A stretch of 64,000 nucleotides of DNA. Origin: Lineus longissimus. Taxonomy: Eukaryota; Nemertea; Pilidiophora; Heteronemertea; Lineidae. The stretch spans positions 9,049,431 through 9,113,430 of the forward strand of contig NC_088322.1 in NCBI RefSeq assembly GCF_910592395.1, written 5' to 3'. The translations under genes and the position numbers were made by a program. Below are positions 1 through 13,600 of the stretch, one piece after another (the stretch's first letter is position 1; the number at the start of each line of letters is the position of its first letter). The notes beneath the pieces were generated by a model that was given only the letters and a program-made list of their open reading frames with translations, was not told the DNA's origin and made no database searches.

Positions 1-758
1 TGCATTTCTAAACGCCATCAAATTCATGGTTCGTAAAACTGAAAGGAGACCTTTGGGACTTTTGCTTTGATGGTTTCGTAGCCATAGACTATGGCGCCCA
101 ATTGCTGACAATTAGTGGAAATATTGTGAAACTCCTCTATTACGTACGCCCTCCGGATTGACGGGAGCTTTTCCTAATAAAGAGGTGTCCCGATTAGAGA
201 GGTCGGCGTGAATGGAAACAACCAGATTTCCTCATAGGGAAGCTTTGCTGTCAACCGAACCTGGCCAGAAACAAACTTACAACTTACCGTAAAACTGACA
301 GTCACTGATGTAAATGAAGATAAAAAGCGCCAAAACGACTGTTGCCAAATTTCTTTATTTTAAGATTTTCGTATATGCTACATGTATATGAGAATGATTC
401 CTCAAGGGTGAATGCAAAATAAGAAGACAGCTGATGATGCCATCCTGATTATATATTTCCCTCTCACTTCCGTGAATTATATCAGTTGCGAAATACCACT
501 TGCAGGAAAGCCTTGTTGGCCGTCGCCTCTGACCTTGACGTTCCCGATGGGATGTTCGTCGACATTTAAGACATGGATCCGTCATCTTCAGCTGGCTGGC
601 CTTTCTAACATCAAAGCAAAGAAGTGGTGCAGATCTCTCAAGATGACATTACTGGAACGATGGAGTGTCCTTCAGGGCTCTAAGTGATTAACCCTTGGAT
701 TAGCATTTACCCTTAAAAAAAGTATTGTCAAAATTTTAATCGTTTAAGACATTTACAG
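1..758. other. Non-coding, intronic or intergenic
   Basis: No exon or repeat recognised. Open frames at 355-585 (minus) and 412-687 (plus) overlap each other and lack splice signals. Confidence 0.5.
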
Positions 759-1002
759 AACAGCCAATGCTAAGAAAGAAAATATTTGCTCTTGGCAGAA
801 TAGATCATTATAAGAAGAAGTACCCTAAATATTTCACTATATTTACGAAGGAAATTGGCAAAGAAGGATTTACTTGCAGAAACATGCATATTTCTGATGA
901 GTTGTACTCCTCTGGGGACTTTAGCGCAGCACATTGTAGTTATCAATTTATGCACACTCTTCCAGTAGTTATAAGCGCGGCTGAAGTTGCTCTTAGGAAA
1001 GA
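759..1002 (+). CDS. Weak exon candidate, phase 1 in / phase 2 out
   Basis: An acceptor-like AAGACATTTACAG and a GTGAGT donor after AAAGA bracket an open frame of about 81 codons (ATG at 767; peptide starts MLRKKIFALGRIDHYKKKY, ends SAAEVALRK). The phases equal those of the 27555 exon, so it could in principle replace it before the PDE1 exon at 54938. The polypyrimidine tract is poor and the peptide matches nothing I recognise. Chance is a fair alternative. Confidence 0.2.
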
Positions 1003-2209
1003 GTGAGTTGTGTCAGTTTTTCTTAGTTTTTGTGATACGACTGACACTTGTCGGGAGCGTTGAAACCTCAATGCCTGAGTTATCCACACTATTCAAGGTG
1101 ATCTGGTCTGGCATCCCGGTCATCCATTAACACACCCAGTCATCTGCATGTATTTAACGACATGCTGTATTATGCGGCGATGTCAGCGCATGTCTGAGAC
1201 CATAAATCTTTTGATCACGCACCGGAAGAGGGGAACGGGAAGCGGCCGAGCATGCAAAAAGTCGGATCGATATTTCTAACATCGGGCCGACAGGATGCTG
1301 TAGTATTATCCATGCAAGAGGAATGTAACTGATGCGTATTATCTAGAGCGTTAGTGCGCATGTCCCTGCAAACATAGGATAAAACATGAAAAAAGTAGCC
1401 CATGTCTGTGATTAACTTAATGCCCGTACAGTTGCCGAAGTTTCCTTCCAGTCAAAGGCCGGATTTGATATATCACTGGTGCATGGATCAGGGGTCGGAA
1501 AAACGTTTTTTTCCTGCAGATTCGACATATTTTTGAACAAAAAGTGGTATTCTGCAACAGACAGCCCTGTTCGCCCATAATTCAAGTCATTGCTTTATTA
1601 AGTAGTTACCTAAGCTTTCTGGATCCCCTTATACATGTATATGCAATGTATTACTTCTGTTTTGCTGCCTCTGTCTACAGTAAATGACGGTAGAAAGATG
1701 TGAAATATGGCGACGAAGACAGATCACTGTTTGTACAGTTGATGTATTGTTGATTCACTATAATTGAGCCAGGTGAAACATGTGAAACATTGCTCAATCT
1801 GTTTGTTTTATTGTTGGGTATCCTTATTCCAATAACACGGTGGTAAATAGAGAGCTTGGCTTAGAACCTGGTACCAGTTGTGCTGAACAACTCCGACTCG
1901 CCTTAGCCACTGACAAAGACTGCTGTATCCTTTCATTGAGACTGGCTTTGGGGGTTTTTCTTTTGCCTGCTGCATCTCCTAGCAAGCAAATGACCCCGTC
2001 CAAGTGCAAAGAAGCCCTAGCCCTTGTGATAAACTCTTCTTCTGGCCAGTAACCGAAGCCGAATTTGGAATCACTAAGCTAATAGAGAGGAGAAGAGAAA
2101 TATATGCTGGGATATATGTAGTGCAGAGCATGCGTAATCACTGAGAAAACAATCAATCCGATATAAATATATTCTCATGCACTTACCAGTAAGTGTCCTG
2201 AGTTTTCTT

Positions 2210-2224
2210 GGGGGGGGGGGGGGG
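2210..2224. repeat. Poly-G tract (15 nt)
   Basis: Uninterrupted G run, followed by a G-rich stretch (TGAGGGGCG). It could form a quadruplex; length may be inexact in assembly. Confidence 0.8.
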
Positions 2225-3470
2225 TGAGGGGCGTCCTATTGGCTTAAAGTGGGGAGGGACTTGACAATTATCACTGCCATTTCCCAAAAAGGAACCCAGC
2301 CTTGACGAAAAAGAGGCATTTATATCATTGGTACAAAAGACTGGCAATAAATCTGCAAGTTAGGCCCAGATGTGTTTCCCACTCGGCCCTCTCCTTGGAA
2401 CATTTTGAAATATAGCAAATCACTGTTAGAAGTGGTTGCCATGGCAATCATTTAAGGTCTAAATGTACCTCTGGATACTCAAATTTCAAAGATATTGGGT
2501 CTTACTTAAAAGTTCACTTAAGGTAGGCAGCTTATTTGTTTCTCTTTTGATGCTGGAATGGTAGCTCTTGTTACGTATAGACATGTTACAGACTCAAAGG
2601 TTCAAGTGTACCTTGCATAGGTACACTGCCTTTGTGATAATGATAATAGAAGTAATTCAAATTTATATATCACACTTTTCAACAGATCAGTTGCTCAATC
2701 GCGCTTTGACATGGGCCATTATTACCCCTGCTATCATGGCTATGGAGATGTGCATTCCGATTCGGTTCAAGCTAAAATGCAGGAAATGAGTGCCGTGTGG
2801 AAACTTATGACTCATCCAAGTAACTTACTAATGCACAGTACCATAATGCATAAGGCTAATGCACTATGAGAAGTACCAATTTACTCGTTGGTGAAGAGTA
2901 GCCACTCGCTCAAGAACATAAATATGAAGCAGCAGTATGTAATCCATCCGAGAGTCAAACCCATGACCTCCTTTTTATGACCCCAGTGCTGGAAACACTA
3001 TGACAATGACACCATGACAATAAGCTGACCATCTTGTGAGATCAGACATTATGATTAGCCGAGCTGATGTCATGGGTTAAAGTTAGACCCCTACCGCTAT
3101 GACACGCAGTAAAATCTTCTGGCATTGAAAGTGGCACCGCTTTCACCTAAGTCGGTTATACCGCTTCCTAATCCTTCACTCGACTGATTGAGCTTCCTGG
3201 TGTAAGTACCCATAATGCCCTCATCTCCGGTTGGAGCGTGTCATGATATCGCGGAAGCCGTACTTGCTGTCTCTGTCACTGGTTCACCTCGCCTCATTTA
3301 TTCCATGTAGCCAGAACTAATCCCAATTTAATTAAATCATCGCTTTGGCGTCCGAATCCTGAGCAGTTGATTGGCGTAGGGTTAAGCTCGGGAGATTTTT
3401 CTCTATAAAATCATTGGTTGTATATAAGTTATTACCCGTCAGTGGTCATTGCACCATGTCCAATCCCTCG

Positions 3471-3484
3471 CCCCCCCCCCCCCC
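3471..3484. repeat. Poly-C tract (14 nt)
   Basis: Uninterrupted C run preceded by CCCTCG. Confidence 0.8.
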
Positions 3485-3610
3485 TTTATCTGCTGAACTT
3501 CTTTTTTTTTCTCCATATACGCCTGCTGCAACGCATCAGTTTAGTGTCAAAGCAGAATCACACATCATTTTGTGCAATGTCTAATTAAGAACAGAGTGAA
3601 AATTAAAGTG

Positions 3611-3745
3611 GTCAAACCTGGTGAAAAATTAGTTCCTGATGAAAGGATATCCCATGCATCTTTGGCGAAAAACTGTCAAAATCTGACCCGAAGTTTTATC
3701 GCCAAGCGTCAATCGAATAGGTCAAGTGTCTGACGAGGCGCAGTA
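3611..3745 (+). repeat. Dispersed repeat R2, copy 1
   Basis: CTGGTGAAAAATTAGTTCC, a GATGAAAGGATATCCCAT block, CAAAATCTGACC and CGCCAAGCGTCAATCGAAT recur in order at 47868-47990 with moderate divergence. Confidence 0.5.
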
Positions 3746-6059
3746 CACAGTTGTAACTGATGCATGAGAAGAAAGAAGTGCTTCTCTTTTTGGGCTGTTT
3801 CAGATAGGCTTTCATCGTAAAATGTTCTCACTTACATAATTTTAAGATTCGCAAACACTTATTTACGGTTTATATATTTGGTGAATTATGAAATCATTTC
3901 AGTTTCTCGAATGAAAAGTTGTTATTGGATTTTAATTTTCACGAAATTTCAGTTCTCTGCGAAGTCTTCAAATTAAAACACCCGGACAATTTGGCGATTT
4001 GTAGTACGGGGTAACAGTGTGTTGCTAGCAGTATCCTTGAATGTTCCCTTGCCGGTTTAGACCTGTTAAAGCTCTTTAATGGGGGTCGATGTTATCACGA
4101 GTTGCCCAAGATATCCCTTTAACAACAATGGGAATTAAGGTCTACGTTCGAGTGGATATTGGGCTAGGCCTGAATTCTTGTAACTGCAGAGCAAGCAGCG
4201 AAAAACGAATGCTCGATTCCGTTAGCCAATGATTGTGCTCAGCTGATCATGAGACGTTTCCCGATTGGTACATTCATATATTTGTAATCTGTGTAGTATT
4301 GTGTTCTCCAGTTCGTAATATCTGATTTTGCGAATTCATAGAATTCCGATGGGATCTCAACAATACTTCAGATAAATTCTGTATGGTCTCAATAGATGCA
4401 TGGCGAATGAACCCTATATTTATCGTGTTTTCATTATTCGTTCTGCGACATTGGAAATCGGCATTTGGGTCTATCTATTTATATCAGCCTCCAATGAATG
4501 GAGCAAGATAAAGCAAACATTTTGAAGTAAGGGCAATTAGGGTTATTATTGTGTCCGTTTTAGGTTTTTATTGTCTCGTTACGATTGCGTGGGTCGAAAT
4601 ATTGGCGATTGGGAGCGAGTTGATTTGGCGTTTATGATATTTATTTTGGAGAAAAATCTAGATTTGGTTTTGATTTGCTTTATGCATCCCGAAAATAAGC
4701 GATTAAACTTTCTTTGACCTGCCATCCTGATGATGAAAGATACTTTGTATAGTCTCTCAAACTCAGAATCATGAGAATCATGAATTTTAAAGAAATCTTC
4801 GCTAATTGCAAAAATAGATAAATTACATTTTCAGATTTACAGTGAAGAGTTGGCATGAATATACAGTACACTCGTTTCAACGAACTAAGAGCCGTTGATC
4901 AATGACTAAGAAATTGAACAAATGCCAAGCTGGAACATGACATCATCATCATCAGACAACTTGGGGATGCAAACCCATTGTCTACTCAAATTTAACTTGA
5001 ATGAAATCAGACAACCATATGCATACAAGCAAGAATTAATAAATGCTATGTAATGATCAGCTTGAATTGAAAATTGAGAACTGGCCCTATACCGATGAAG
5101 CTAGAGCTTATTCTGTGTATCCTTCACTCTCTTATCTGCCATCTTCAGAACACAAAACAAGAATTGAAAGAAATAAAAGATTCCAAATAAAATTACCATA
5201 ATTACAACCTGACATTTCAAAATCTCGTTTAATTACCCCAGAAACTGGAAATATTTGAATAATCAAACTCACAAAAGACCACAAAGTCGAATAAGAGGGT
5301 GAGATTATTCTTCCAAATGATAATATCATCTATTTCAATAGTTCTCTTTATTCAATCTATGATGTAGTTAGTTTCATCTATTGAGTAACAGCAAAATTAG
5401 TTTCATTCAAACATGTCAAGGCGAATTTTTTCTTCACTTTTGATTCTGCTACTGGTCCTGGTATAAGTTGAACATCTGAATGACATTTGACGTAAACACG
5501 GGAAAGAGACTCTCGACTTTTGATTAAATTTAATAAATTAATCAAAAATATCAGAAGCTTTTTTAAGACCTCCACATCATGATCTCGCAGACATTCACCT
5601 CCGAGTACTCTCGACCTAACGAAGCAGGCATGTTTCTGATTGTAGAGAAGTCTTTACTGTCTGAATGATTCGTTGTCAGCAACATAGAATCCAGTCAATA
5701 CTATGTCAGATCCATACAGTCAATTTACATTAATTTAAAAAATATGCTTTTACTAAACCACGAGACTTAATCAACTTCCTGTCTTCTCAAGTATAATCCT
5801 AATCAATCAGCGAAAGGTAAGGTAAGGAAGTACAAATATTCCTTTGGTTCCAGTGGCTCAATCGGCATCAGAGACAACCATCAGGGTTATAACTCAACCA
5901 AGCATTGTCTCGTAAATTTACAGTCTACCCGCTTCTGAACTTTTATCAGCAGTGTCCAAATTCTCTGATTGAGCTGATTTTAATTCCAGTAACTTCAAAC
6001 CAATAATCAATTCACTGCCAAACCGGAACCGTCTTGGCCTAACTACGTTACTATCATCA

Positions 6060-6151
6060 TTATTATATTACCTTTTCTATTAATACTATTTTCTCACTGT
6101 TTCCCTGTCTTTTCCTTGCAGTGGGCAATCCCCCAGAGAGAGTATTATATT
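6060..6151 (+). pseudogene. Degenerate tandem copy of the 6227 exon start (possible poison acceptor)
   Basis: The bases TGGGCAATCCCCCAGAGAGAG at 6122 repeat the first codons of the 6227 exon (TGGCCAATCCCCCAGACAGAG) with a few changes, and the preceding tract ending TTTCCTTGCAG repeats its acceptor; the offset is 105 nt. In the same phase this copy reads VGNPPERVLY and then TAG at 6150. No donor follows, so it is either dead or an alternative acceptor that would add an in-frame stop. The duplication is visible directly; any use in splicing is inference. Confidence 0.55.
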
Positions 6152-6226
6152 AGTTAGTTACCATTACTGTTATCTTTCCCATTTTTATGACTGTATTCTC
6201 ATCATTTCCATGTTTTCTCATTGCAG

Positions 6227-6292
6227 TGGCCAATCCCCCAGACAGAGCAAAAGATGACTCCAGTCTTGGATCAAAAAATGGACAGCTATCGA
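6227..6292 (+). CDS. 66-nt symmetric cassette exon (phase 1/1), hydrophilic
   Basis: A pyrimidine-rich acceptor (TTTTCTCATTGCAG) and a consensus donor (TCGA before GTAAGT) bracket 66 nt open in the frame VANPPDRAKDDSSL...GQLSS. Both ends are phase 1, so inclusion or skipping would not shift the frame. The 21 full codons encode a polar, probably disordered stretch. Joining its final A to the 27555 exon would make Arg (A+GG) and continue ...GQLS-R-TGSLTVLK. The exon is not recognisable by family. It sits on the same strand as the PDE1 exons and is phase-compatible with the next supported exon, so I infer it is an alternative cassette in a long PDE1 N-terminus. A broken tandem copy of its acceptor and first codons lies 105 nt upstream. 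Confidence 0.5.
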
Positions 6293-7735
6293 GTAAGTTT
6301 TCCATGAGTTGTTCATCATGGTCAACCTCCACATTCCTGTTTAACTCTGTGTATTTTCAGAAAACATTATTGACAAGGCGTTCAAATACACAAGGCTAAC
6401 TTTTGTATGGAATGGGCCATTGCAGCGTCACATGTGAATGTACTGTTACTGTGAACTCCCATTTCTAAAGCTGAGAGAATTGCCAATTTCTCGGATTTTT
6501 GTTCATTGTTAGTATAATAACATTTCTGGGGTGGAATCGTGAGGCAGGGTGGCGTTTTCAGAACATTCACCAAAAAGCAATACTTTGTCTTAAAACTAGT
6601 TTTCTGGGCGGTTGTGTTACCAACTCACTTGCTGGTGTTATTGAAGACAACTGAAACTATGTGCATATAATATAAAGAGTTCGACGTATTGAATTAACCT
6701 ACAGAGATTTACATACGCCAGCTAGAGACTTTTCAAAAATGGCACGTTAAACATAAACACAGTTCATATTTTGATATGATGTTAGACTTTGCATCTGAAG
6801 ATCTCTTATTTCATTTGAATCCATACATTTCTTCCCCGAGGGCATATGACTGTTTTCAAATGATAAGTCTACTTAAAAGCACTTAGGAGTCATACACTTG
6901 TGGATCAGACATCATTAGCCACTTTGTATTGTGACCCTCCAGTGATTGATATTGAATTTTTTCTGGAATGGTAATGGCTGTGCCAGGCTCTATTTGAAAC
7001 GACGGTCTTTGAATTTAAAGACGGCCTTTGAAATTTATAAAGAAATGCAACCATTCACGCCATTCTCGGGAATTGCCATAATCAAATAACAAAAGAGTAG
7101 GTGGTCGATTTGTAGAGGGTGAGTTTGAAGCTTTTGACCAAAAAACCATGCTTTTCCGAATCCCCATTCTTGCTTTGTATTCATTGAGAAAACAGATATA
7201 AATACCTAGAAAAATCAAGAGGGTAGTTTTGATGAATAACGGAGCGGTATTTTCTTCAGTCTAATTATTTTCTGTCCTATTTTCTGCAAAAAAACTGATA
7301 GATTTAATGTTTACCACACATCGACTATCAATTAATATGTTGCAGGCAGCTGTGATAACCGCCAACACAAGACTTTTTTTTCCGTAAATATCACTTCGTT
7401 ACTTAATGTACGCTTCACTTTAGCATTATTGACCGAATTCTAAATCTTTTCAAACCAGTCTCCAGCAAATAATTGAGATGCCTCCATCAAGTGGTATTGA
7501 TTTTATACAAGAATGCAAGAAGAAATACAATGCCTTGAGCGAGACTAATCAATATTTTGTCAATATCTAACAACAAAATGACTTGACAGGTTATGATTAG
7601 AAAATAGAAATTTTATAATTATATTCATTATATTCATTATAATTATTGTGTTGTGGTTATCGTCACCATGGCAGGCTATTTCCAAGATAAATTTATGAGA
7701 TTAACGTGGCCTGTAAACAAGCAATTTGAATCGCT

Positions 7736-7925
7736 GTGACCTGCGCCTATGACCACAATCATGGCAAGCAACAACAGTTGAACAATTGCGGTGGTCTTTA
7801 CAGGTGCCTGCGAAAAGACGTGTTGATCGCAGCTACTTGAGATCAATATCAAATTTAGCAAACACCAGTCACCAGTTTTACCCGCAGACGAGAGATTTTT
7901 GTCGCACATAGCAGCGATTATAATC
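7736..7925. mobile_element. Interspersed repeat family R1, copy A
   Basis: Contains GGTGGTCTTTACAGGTG, CTGCGAAAAGACG, GATCGCAGCTACTTGAG, ACCCGCAGACGAGAG and TTTTTGTCGCAC. Shared blocks in the same order occur at 16757-16985 and 27240-27390, and the GCGACAA/TTGTCGC words give partial inverted-repeat ends. Family type (MITE or SINE) is not resolved. Confidence 0.5.
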
Positions 7926-9394
7926 ACAGAGGTAGCAATATAAATCGATCATGTGCATGGTGCTTTAAATAGTACCCTCACAAACCAACGACAACTTGGT
8001 TTTAAGAATTTGCATACGTTTACTAAACACCTAATATTTGGGCCTCTTTGTTTTTGCACTTCGCGAAATAGCATTATATAAAAATTAATTTCTCACAGTT
8101 TTTATTGTGGTGTACTACAACTTTCCGTTATTCGGTTGTCCTGTATAATTCGGTATGTAAGTCATCATCTAGGTATAGTTCGAACAGAACAGGTCCATGT
8201 GGCTATAGCCCAATTGTGTTGAACTTGGTACTGCCGCCCTATAAATCAACAACGATAAGAACATGTAAATTGCAGAATCCCAAGATAAGCATTAACAATA
8301 TGGATGATTAATCGCTCTCTCAGTATAGACATGATTGTGTTACGAAACAATCGCCTAGCAAAAAGAAAGAGACAAAAGTGACTAAGGTAGTCGTAAAGAA
8401 ATTCTCCAGTGGGTCATTATCGCGGATTCGACCGCTTTTGGAGTAATGTTTTTCGCATTAGTTGTACGGAAACACGTGAGAAACGTTCAAATTACAATTC
8501 GATATGGTGCACAGTCAGCCAAGATCTATCTATTCTTTAAAGTTTATATACCTATTTATTGATAAGACAATACTCCGATTTTTACGTCATTTCACACAGA
8601 AAATGTTGATATGCCAAAATGAATATCTCCAAAGTATATTTGGAAGAAAAAAAATATAAAGCCAAAAAGAACTTGCAAACAGCAAAATTATTGTAAATTT
8701 TTATTTTTCTCTGAAATACATGTATTCGCAAATCGTAGAATTAGAGGCGCGAAAAATTGGTGGTATTGAGTATGGATAGGTGATACTGGACACTTCGCGT
8801 GAATCTCAAGTAATCCAAGCATCATCCAATCGTAATTTCTATTCCAACTGGTAAATACTTTAATTGGCAATGCATTTTATACTGACAATCATTCATATTT
8901 ACTCTAGGCAAACTCAGCATTCTAGTGTGGAACGGCTAGAAAATATCAATGTATGATGTATTCCCCTTGTTTGATGGTCCAAAAATGCGTAACAATGCTG
9001 TTCTTGGAGAGCCGCACTGAATCAGAATGGCTTCAGTAATGGACAAAACATGTTCATAGCAGCGCGTAATTAAGAGGCTGGGACATTATTTCGATGCACG
9101 CACTGTTTAGTGTTCATTGTAGGATGCATACATGTATATCGCAAGATTATTGCGCTTCCGCGATTATTTACTTTTCATGGATTTCGGGAATAATCTTGAT
9201 TCACGAAAATCAAAATCAGAAAAAAATATTTCTTATATAAAAATCGTGAAAATATTATTTTCTTGGAAATAGACTGTGGATCTAATAATTAGTTACATTA
9301 GCAATGCACGGTGATGTGTACTGCGTATTGTGCTGAAGTATCAAAAAGTGTGATCAATATCAACGATGTATGTGAAAAACAAAATGATTATTAT

Positions 9395-9762
9395 GTAAAC
9401 TGCTTAATTTTCGCGGGCGTTTATTTCGTGGATTTTGCGAGAAAAAAAACTATTTACGAAAACTAAAATCTGTAAAAAGAAATTATTGGAAAAACCAACG
9501 GAATTTTGTAATATACCAAGGTAAAAACCGTGAACGTTTGTTTTTTTAGAAGTTTTTGCGATGTGCAAAACCGTGGCGCAAAAATTAAGCAATTAATTGT
9601 GAAGCAGCAAAATTTCGCTCTTCTCTTCTCTTTGTCAATTTTAGCCAATTCGTTAACAAGATTCCTCCTCTTATTTTTCAATCAACATTTCTTGGACAAT
9701 TTTAAATTTTTGTGAATCTAAATCTGAAAAAAAGCTCACGAAAATTTTGCGGTCTACAGTAT
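9395..9762. mobile_element. MITE-like element with AATTTTCG terminal inverted repeats
   Basis: Left end GTAAACTGCTTAATTTTCG; reverse complement of right end CTGTAGACCGCAAAATTTTCG. The ends agree at roughly 20 of 28 positions. The interior is AT-rich, has many TTTGCG/GCGAAA words and no gene. A related partial sequence (TTCGCG/ACGAAAAT words) lies at 9150-9290. Confidence 0.5.
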
Positions 9763-10612
9763 TAAAGCTGACAGGTACGCAAGAAATCATAACTCTCCAA
9801 ATAATACCAACCAACTTTTCTTTATTCGCAATTTCCCTCCTATGGAGATTGCCAGGATAAACACTGAATGATCCTCCCCTTCACCTGCCTTGGCTAGGAA
9901 GCATTAATAGCATTGCCGTGTTTTCCGGCGACAAAATCTTAAAATAAGTCTCATCAGCGCGACCGTTGGTACACCTGCATAGCATGATGGGAAACTTGTT
10001 GTAATCTTGAAATTACCATTCGCAGAGGTATTGCTGGCATACGATAGAAAACGTTGTAACAGTTATCGGTTTTTTTTCTGACGTTTTTGAGCACATTGTT
10101 CCATTATTTTTCTGTTTTCTCCGTTGACAACCAGTGATTTGTTACTGATTTTCCTAAAACAGAAAACCATATCGAGTCTCACGAGCTCCAATGCGCAAGA
10201 AAAAGCGTTTTTTTAGTTTTTGGTTTATTTTAAATGTTAGAACTTTGTTTGTGTTGGGTATCCCACACGTCACACGCTTTGAAATTTTTGAACTGGATGC
10301 GACTCTTGCTCTTTTCATATACACTGAAACGAGTCTCCAAAATATCCCCTTATTGATAACTAACTTGCTTGAAAGATTTCTTATCTTGTCTCTTATCTTG
10401 CGAAAGGCACCTGCGAGTTGATGAGCTGACGCTTGGCCATATCAAAGTCCATCTGCCGAAATGTTCCTTTTATCACTAGTCATGTAGCGATTTTAATCAT
10501 CATGAAATATTGGTGAAATTGGGACTTCATGATTCATCCTAAGTCATTATGCTTGTGTTCTCTGTGAAGTCTTTGTCAGCATGTTCGAATTCCCTAATTT
10601 GACTATATGTGA

Positions 10613-10620
10613 TGACGTCA
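10613..10620. promoter_or_regulatory. Full CRE-like palindrome TGACGTCA
   Basis: Exact consensus for CREB/ATF binding. About one is expected by chance in 64 kb; three are present (also 20752 and 60975). Function unproven. Confidence 0.2.
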
Positions 10621-13600
10621 GAGGTTGCAAGAACAAATTTAGCATTTAGTCAATTGCCAGCAACAATAGGCATCAGATATTGCCAGCAACATGCATATAC
10701 ATGTTGCAGCCATCAGGCTTTCAATAACTGCTAACTGTAAGTGATTCAGCCAAACAAATATGTCTAAGATATTAAAAGCACCCAGAATAAATCTCAGCTA
10801 ACTTTGTGACTCTGACATAATACACAAGATGATAAATTGAAAAGAAAGTCACAGTTGGGTAAACAAGATCTTATATCCAAAACGACAATACCACTAAATG
10901 TATGGAATCGTGATAGGAGGCGGCAACAGTCAAATTTATAGCAGCGCGATAGCGAAATCTGGTCATCCATCACTGTCCTGTTCTCTAACCATCTTGGATT
11001 CAACCATCGCGGCGTAAATACAATCTCCGAGCTCTTTCTATCTCCGCAACAAAAGACGAAATCACCCAAACCTTGTTATGGCTTATTCCAGGGAATGAGG
11101 TTGAATTAAGTAATCTTGTAAATCTTGCCCACGGTCGGAATAGCGTCATCCGATCAAGTGGGGGCCTGACATATGTCATAGGGGAGGATCCATCATGGGT
11201 GTCGGCTTGACGAGATAGCAAGGGATCTCGATTGGATGGACAATTTAATGCTTTAATTGAAGTGCATTTTAGTAATAAACCTGTTGCTCAGATTAAATTG
11301 GGTCTTCTCCCTACAGCAGAGATTTGATGCTTTCATCATGCCTTGTGTAGGCAGAGAGCAAAAAAGTAATACTCGCAGTTAAGGACCTTTTAGCACTAAA
11401 TCCACAGGGACTTATGTGCGCTTTATTGGTGACAGCTGTTTCCAAAGTAGCGACATGTAAATCACGGAAAAAAACATAAATGTTCAACAACATTGACTCG
11501 ACCATACATTGGAAAGCTTTGTATTCGTACGTTCTGCTGGCACCTTCGATTTGTCTCCATACGACATCCATGACCCTTTCACGATAAACCTTTTTTCTGG
11601 GCCACACACAAACCCATTTATCATTTCCAATTTCAAATACATGTTAATGAGTCATTTAAATTCTGTCCCTGAACCATTGTTTCCGTTAGCTAAAACTCAA
11701 TTTCCTCCTTTTGCAAATATTTAATTCAGAGGTTTGTTTACAATGTAACTCAACTTGTCGATTAGATTGCGTTCAACTTTCAGACCGCCGTTGATTTCAA
11801 AAGTAATTGCTGAGTATTCGTTCGATGAATATAGCTTTGCTGCAGGTGACCTTGTTACGTCTATGCATCCTTGAACCTCATTGGCATTGGATGAGTCCCC
11901 TCGAGGCTGGGGCCCTCCGTTCTGACTGTACCCGTTGATGAATGACAGATCTGTTTCCACCGCAAAATGAAGTAGTTTGTATGGAAATTCCGGCTAGTTT
12001 GCATTCACATCTGGTTGGACACTGGTATGGCTGGTGTGTTCTGCATGGTGTTCCATCAACCGGTCTTATATCAGTGGAGAGAGAGTACATGTCATGAATG
12101 TATGCATGTTATAAATAGAAACAGTGGACCATTAGTATTGGTTGCAATGTTCACTAGTATTCCAAGTGAGTAATTTCATGGTCTCAATTGATATATTGTT
12201 ATGGTCTCGTTCGATTGACATATCGATATCATTAGCATATAATTTAGTTTTGGTTACGCTGATGGCCTTTTGTGACTTGGTGGCTAGTAGTGATATATGT
12301 TGTGGCGATATTGCCATGACGTAGATAAGCCAGGCTAACAATGGTGGCCCATAAATGTCAAATGGAAGATAGATCATGTCTAAGAATTACAAAGCTTTAT
12401 TCAGCAGTATACAAATTACACTAAAGTGTGATTGACTAAGTGAGAACATACAGTAATAATATTATGTGAATACATGTTGGAAACACGAGCAAAAAGCAAG
12501 GAGGTAAGAGTTTGGTTTACATCAGCGATCTCCGAGGGGCGAAGGAGAGCATAATTAGGACCAGTGGCCTTCAATCAGTAATCTTGGAGACCAAGGAGGG
12601 TTATTGTGGACCACCCCATGGTCGGTGGAATATTGGAGCATTTGGTAAAATGCAAAGATGTTTAGAATCCATCTTTTAAAAACTTGACTACATGACCCTG
12701 AAACGTTAGGCGAGGGTCTATATTGGACCAGCTATGGTCACCTCGACTAAGTAGAAATTCCTCACCGCGTGAAAAGCCTAAACCACATATCAAAATTGCC
12801 ATCCTCTTAGTGATCAAATGTATCAAAATTCCAAGACATGAAAACACAGTATTTTACAGTTCCCTTTTATATGTGTTATTGCTTCACAGTTTTCCTTTAA
12901 CAGAGGTGACACCTAACGTACTGTAGGACTGTTGCTTGGCCGGAGTGGTGATCAGTTTATTGGACTTGTCGTCAGGCCATTGAATCGTTTCTTTTGAGAA
13001 TGCTTGAGAATTTGTCCACAGTATTGATGGAAAAGCGGGGAAATCTATGCGTCAATATGCTCCGCGTTTCCATGTTTACACGATTTATCGACAATTTTGA
13101 TTGGCTGCATTAGCTTTGATTTGTATCGTCATAACACTTCTTGCCATGCAAGATTAATGGTTTGTTTCAAATCAAGTCGATATTAATGAGTGTGGTTTCG
13201 AAGAAGGCCGAAAATAGGAAAAATAGCGCTTCTTGAAATCATCTCAAATATGAACATACAATGTAAGATTCCCACACGGTGTTTACATGTTCACTGTGCA
13301 TTTGCAAGACTTAGCATTTTTGTTTTAAAAAAATTTGTTTTAACAAAAAAGATCTTGGCATGCAACTGTATAACAATCACATTAATGATGCATCGTGACG
13401 TTAACTCCATTTTCCGCCGTTTCTTGCGGGAGATTCCAGTTAATGGAACGAAAATAGAAGAGCACTTGTTGCTCCTCGCGTGATTCGGGCTCATGCGATT
13501 ATTGTTACACATTTCCATGGCAACCTTCTTGTGTCCCTCATTGTCACCGCCGATGTGTTGTCGTTGCTAATAAGGAGATGAGAAGACAATGGAACAGATT

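Larger units (their letters stand above)
1007..6059. other. Non-coding stretch upstream of the cassette exon
   Basis: AT-rich DNA with a poly-G and a poly-C tract and dispersed repeat R2 at 3611. A B-box-like GGGTTTGAC on the minus strand near 2958 hints at an old SINE, but no A-box is visible. Confidence 0.5.

Noticed and set aside
2958-3035. B-box-like GGGTTTGAC on the minus strand suggesting a tRNA or SINE
   Set aside because: No convincing A-box or cloverleaf could be drawn.
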